A stretch of DNA of 7,870 bases from a bacterium (GTDB taxonomy: Bacteria > UBA9089 > UBA9088), in contig DNCM01000006.1 in assembly GCA_003498085.1 (NCBI GenBank), positions 1 through 7,870 of the forward strand. The letters run 5' to 3'. The notes below the pieces were generated by a model. That model did not search any database. It was given only the letters and a program-made list of their open reading frames with translations, and was not told the DNA's origin. Positions 5,532 through 7,870 of the stretch are shown here, one piece after another. Position 1 is the first letter of the stretch; each line of letters begins with the position of its first letter. The position numbers were made by a program, and so were the translations under genes.

Positions 5532-7382
5532 TTACAATTCAAACCTAAATCCACTATAAAAAGAACGACCAGTGGTGCCATATCCATATACTTCCTCATA
5601 TTCTTCATCGAATAAATTCTCAACTTTTACGGTAAATATGGTGTTCTTTGAGATTGTATAGGAAGTACCGATATTAAAAAGTGTATATGAAGGAAGAGGT
5701 AAAGGATGTCCATAGCTAAATCTTTCTCCACAATAAATAATATCTGTGTATAAAGAAAGTAAGGGTGAAACCTTATAGGCTAAGTGAATATTCCACCTTT
5801 TCTTTGGTCTTAACAGAAGTCTTTTTTTTGTAGAATTATCCTCTGCCTTTGTAAGAATAGTATAATTTGCAAGAATGGAAAGGTTATCTTGTGGTTTTAT
5901 AGAGATACTAAACTCATCTCCTTCTGTTGTTGCACTTCCGATATTTTTATAGGTACCTTGCCAGGTTGTAGGGTCTGTATAATATTGAATGAGATTTTTG
6001 AAGTCATTTTTGAAATGGCATGCTTTAAATGAAAAAATCTTTTTCTCAAGCTCAATACCTAGCTCAAGAGATTTAGACTCCTCAGGTTTTAAATTCTTGT
6101 TTCCACCAAGAAACCACCACGCAGGATTAGGAGGGGCATAAAGCTGAAATAACGATGGTGCCTTAAAACCAGCTGTCCAATTAGCCCTTAATGTTACTCC
6201 TTCGTTTAATAATACGCCACCAAATTGATATGTCTTATATGAACCAAATGTTGTATTGTCTACTCTGGCACCAATAATTGTTGATAATATATCCATTCTC
6301 AATCTACTCTGGAAATAAACCGCCTTATTTTCTCTTTTTTTGTTTATATCTTTCGTTTCACAGGACTCCTCTTCATAGCTTCCTCCAAAGGCAAGCTCAT
6401 TGTTTTTTCCTTGCAAATTGCTTTGCAAATCTATCGTCTTTGTCTTTCCTACATATGTCTCTACTGGCATATCCCCTTCGTCGTTTTTTCTTTTTGTTTT
6501 GCACGATGATGACATAAGCCTATTTTTCCACCAATTCAATGGAGAATAAAGAATATTTGCTGAAATTATTGTATTTTTAAAAGATTCTATATTATCCAAA
6601 TCATCAACCATAATTTTTGCCTTATAATCATACCTATCATATTCACTTTCTGCCTTTGTATTTCTAATATTTGTTTCTATTTTAAATGAAGGGTTAAATT
6701 CATAATCAAGGAAAAGGATTGTAAGTAGATTGTTGTACCCATCTTTTTCCTTCCCATTCTTTGCGGCAGATATCCCAAGTGTTTGAATATAAGATAATGC
6801 AGCATTATAACCTAGATCTCTTATCTTTCCTCCCTTCTGTGTATATCCCCTTATTGTTTCTAGACTTCCTTGTTCTATTGAAATATACATTTTTTCTTTC
6901 TTTCTTGTTATAATATTTAGAAGTCCTCCCATTCCGTCAGAGCCATAACTTGTTCCAGTTGGACCATAAATTATCTCAATCCTCTCAACATCATCGAGCA
7001 TAACATGAGAGATATTTGCCTCACGGCCCGGTTTACTTGGATCATTTATCTTTACTCCATCAATCATTACTATCGTGTGTTTTGTATCGGCTCCTCTAAT
7101 AAAAATAGAGGATGATTTTCCAATCCCTCCTCTTTGGCCAAGAGACAAAGATGTAAATGACTTCAAAAGCTCAACTAACGTCTTTGCACCCGATGCTTCT
7201 ATATCCTCTCTTGTTATTACTTTAATCGTGTTTGGTGAATCTTTGAGGCTTGTTTTAATCCTTTCTGCCGTTACAACAATTTCTTCCCCGACTACAGTTA
7301 TTATCTCTTCCCTACAGATGCCTTTACCTCCGATTCCTAAGATAAATCCCAACACCAATAAGTTTTGTACTATACTTTTCAT
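5532..7382 (-). CDS. btuB: TonB-dependent outer-membrane vitamin B12 receptor (BtuB-like)
   Basis: This 616-residue protein is a complete TonB-dependent transporter that imports cobalamin across the outer membrane using energy from TonB-ExbBD. Residues 1 to ~23 are a signal peptide. A TonB-box-like stretch, EEIVVTAER, is at 33-41. The plug domain spans ~46-160, with IKVITREDIEASGAKTLVELL, IFIRGADTKHTIVMIDGVKIND and VERIEIIYGPTGTSYGSDGMGG, the BtuB-type plug motifs. The barrel follows and closes with VKVENLFDEEYEEVYGYGTTGR and a terminal GFRFEL, the usual TonB-receptor ending, though the last residue is Leu rather than Phe. The length matches E. coli BtuB. A strong AAAGGAGG (7389-7396) sets the ATG. 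The B12 assignment rests mainly on the cobalamin riboswitch and terminator just upstream, which should switch the gene off when B12 is plentiful. No BtuF, BtuCD or TonB gene is present in the window. Family certain; substrate likely. Confidence 0.9.
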   Translation of the reverse strand: MKSIVQNLLVLGFILGIGGKGICREEIITVVGEEIVVTAERIKTSLKDSPNTIKVITREDIEASGAKTLVELLKSFTSLSLGQRGGIGKSSSIFIRGADTKHTIVMIDGVKINDPSKPGREANISHVMLDDVERIEIIYGPTGTSYGSDGMGGLLNIITRKKEKMYISIEQGSLETIRGYTQKGGKIRDLGYNAALSYIQTLGISAAKNGKEKDGYNNLLTILFLDYEFNPSFKIETNIRNTKAESEYDRYDYKAKIMVDDLDNIESFKNTIISANILYSPLNWWKNRLMSSSCKTKRKNDEGDMPVETYVGKTKTIDLQSNLQGKNNELAFGGSYEEESCETKDINKKRENKAVYFQSRLRMDILSTIIGARVDNTTFGSYKTYQFGGVLLNEGVTLRANWTAGFKAPSLFQLYAPPNPAWWFLGGNKNLKPEESKSLELGIELEKKIFSFKACHFKNDFKNLIQYYTDPTTWQGTYKNIGSATTEGDEFSISIKPQDNLSILANYTILTKAEDNSTKKRLLLRPKKRWNIHLAYKVSPLLSLYTDIIYCGERFSYGHPLPLPSYTLFNIGTSYTISKNTIFTVKVENLFDEEYEEVYGYGTTGRSFYSGFRFEL

Positions 7383-7388
7383 CTTTAA

Positions 7389-7396
7389 CCTCCTTT
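7389..7396 (-). promoter_or_regulatory. Strong Shine-Dalgarno of the B12 receptor gene
   Basis: AAAGGAGG on the minus strand lies 6 nt before the ATG at 7382. It begins directly after the U-tract of the terminator at 7397-7429, so it becomes available only on transcripts that read through. Confidence 0.85.
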
Positions 7397-7429
7397 AAAA
7401 ATAAAAAATCCAACCTTTCCAGATTGGAT
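7397..7429 (-). terminator. Intrinsic terminator of the cobalamin riboswitch
   Basis: On the minus strand, ATCCAATC (7429-7422) pairs over 8 bp, including one G-U, with GGTTGGAT (7415-7408) around the loop TGGAAA. TTTTTATTTTT follows immediately, ending at 7397. The hairpin sits between the aptamer and the ribosome-binding site, the standard place for a transcription-attenuation platform. CCTTCCAAGA (7454-7445) could pair imperfectly with TCTGGAAAGG (7422-7413), the loop and inner stem of the terminator, and so serve as an antiterminator. Confidence 0.85.
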
Positions 7430-7469
7430 AAATATTTTTCCCTTTCTTGGAAGGTACTTCCCTCCATTA

Positions 7470-7613
7470 GTAATAGACCGGACTCCTTTTTAAAGATTAC
7501 CGTTGCCAGACAGCGCCAAGAATCTCACTTGGACTTCCTTTACTCATGTGGCAATTATTAAGTAAATTTATTTACGGTGGTTCGTCACATGAACTACAAC
7601 CCATATCCATCAC
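7470..7613 (-). ncRNA. Cobalamin (B12) riboswitch aptamer, compact form
   Basis: On the minus strand the core reads GTAAAGGAAGTCC...GTGAGATTC...GGCGCTG...GGCAACGGTAA. It aligns with the cobalamin-riboswitch core as in the E. coli btuB leader (UUAAUAGGGAA, GUGCGAAUC, GCGCAGCGGUAA). A B12-box-like AAAAAGGAGTCCGGTC (7491-7476) follows, degenerate against AGCCAGGAGACCUGCC. The supporting stems can be drawn. P1 is GTGATGGA (7613-7606) with TCTATTAC (7477-7470). P2 is GGG (7602-7600) with TCC (7482-7480). P3 is TCATGTG (7592-7586) with CACATGA (7550-7544). P5 is CCAAG (7532-7528) with CTTGG (7520-7516). Only about five bases separate the core from the B12 box, so the usual peripheral P7-P11 arm is missing, as in the short class-II type. 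It lies upstream of a BtuB-like gene and a terminator, so it should repress on B12 binding. Confidence 0.85.
7572..7604 (-). CDS. Possible 10-codon leader ORF (MGCSSCDEPP) inside the riboswitch leader
   Basis: On the minus strand GGAGG (7617-7613) is followed eight bases later by an ATG opening a 10-codon ORF: Met-Gly-Cys-Ser-Ser-Cys-Asp-Glu-Pro-Pro, stop TAA. An in-frame ATG two codons earlier (7610) is too close to the GGAGG. The predicted transcript starts near 7630, so this is the first ribosome site on the mRNA. The ORF covers P2 and the 5' strand of P3 of the B12 aptamer, and its Shine-Dalgarno abuts P1, so a translating ribosome and the folded aptamer would exclude each other. The codons may simply follow from the RNA structure, and the peptide need not be functional. 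I do not know a family with this sequence. Confidence 0.3.
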   Translation of the reverse strand: MGCSSCDEPP

Positions 7614-7636
7614 CTCCAATCTTATATTTTTAAAAG

Positions 7637-7666
7637 ATTATATAAATGTACTTATCATTCTGTCAA
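7637..7666 (-). promoter_or_regulatory. Consensus sigma70 promoter of the riboswitch-btuB transcript
   Basis: On the minus strand, TTGACA (7666-7661) is followed by an 18-bp spacer and TATAAT (7642-7637). Both hexamers are perfect. Transcription should start near 7630, about 17 nt before the riboswitch P1 stem. The -35 lies 13 bp after the end of the repeat at 7680-7829. Confidence 0.85.
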
Positions 7667-7679
7667 GACAAGAAATTTT

Positions 7680-7829
7680 GAAACTTACCCATATCTTTTT
7701 GGCTAAATTTGAATTTTTTGTCAAAAAAGGCCCTTTTTGGTTAAAATGAGAGTTTCTTATAAATTGCAGAAAGCAAAATTTATTTCTTTTTTGTTTTGGA
7801 ATAAGATTTTATGTTATTTTAATCAAAAA
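7680..7829 (-). repeat. Direct repeat copy B, upstream of the B12 receptor promoter
   Basis: This ~150-bp AT-rich segment matches 916-1061 in the same orientation. Its end nearest the gene (GTTTC on the minus strand, at 7680) is 13 bp from the TTGACA box, as in the other copy, while the 13 bp between differ in sequence. The homology also ends at AATCAAAAA on the far side in both copies. Beyond it, 7830-7870 shows no recognisable feature. The window ends too soon to tell whether a gene lies close upstream. Confidence 0.85.
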
Positions 7830-7870
7830 CTTGGGGATTTCTACGTTGTTTGTTAGTTTTATTCTTATTC

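Noticed and set aside
7546..7749. Plus-strand open frame of 67 codons
   Set aside because: It runs antisense through the riboswitch, the promoter and the repeat and has no ribosome site; its coding look comes from AT-rich sequence.
916..7829. The two ~150-bp direct repeats as ends of a composite transposon or attachment sites of an integrated element
   Set aside because: There is no transposase, integrase, terminal inverted repeat or target duplication, the enclosed genes include a core gene (ispG), and both copies keep a fixed distance to a promoter.

Overview
The window is AT-rich, non-coding DNA alternating with six protein genes, all on the minus strand. A TonB-dependent outer-membrane receptor, a small outer-membrane barrel protein, a type IV prepilin-like protein and the methylerythritol-phosphate enzyme IspG point to a diderm (Gram-negative-type) bacterium. 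The low GC content, the short IspG and the MEMO/AMMECR1 fusion suggest a poorly cultivated lineage (Omnitrophota, WOR-3 or Desantisbacteria-like), but this is a guess. No rRNA, tRNA, CRISPR array or transposase is visible.

Layout in the direction of transcription (right to left). (1) 7870-7383: one copy of a ~150-bp repeat, then a consensus sigma70 promoter (TTGACA-N18-TATAAT), then a compact cobalamin riboswitch with an intrinsic terminator. A tiny ORF with a good Shine-Dalgarno overlaps the 5' part of the aptamer. (2) 7382-5532: a BtuB-like TonB-dependent receptor, evidently the vitamin B12 transporter that the riboswitch controls. (3) 5531-5219: intergenic, no gene seen. (4) 5200-1702: a probable operon of a lipoprotein-anchored MEMO-AMMECR1 fusion, ispG and an M29-family aminopeptidase. 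(5) 1626-1189: a lone type IV prepilin-like protein with its own promoter. (6) 1188-731: the second copy of the repeat, then a TTGACA-N17-TAAAAT promoter and a ~135-nt leader with two hairpins. (7) 730-134: a small outer-membrane beta-barrel protein of unknown function.

The main new observation is a duplicated upstream module. The two repeat copies are about 85-90% identical by eye, lie in the same orientation, and end exactly 13 bp before the TTGACA box of a strong promoter, each serving an outer-membrane protein gene. Homology stops at the promoter, and the leaders differ: one is a B12 riboswitch, the other is unrecognised. This looks like a shared transcription-control region rather than a mobile element. 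Two other promoters (prepilin and MEMO-AMMECR1) place the predicted transcription start at or next to the ATG, and those genes lack a Shine-Dalgarno. The organism therefore probably uses leaderless mRNAs beside conventional ones.
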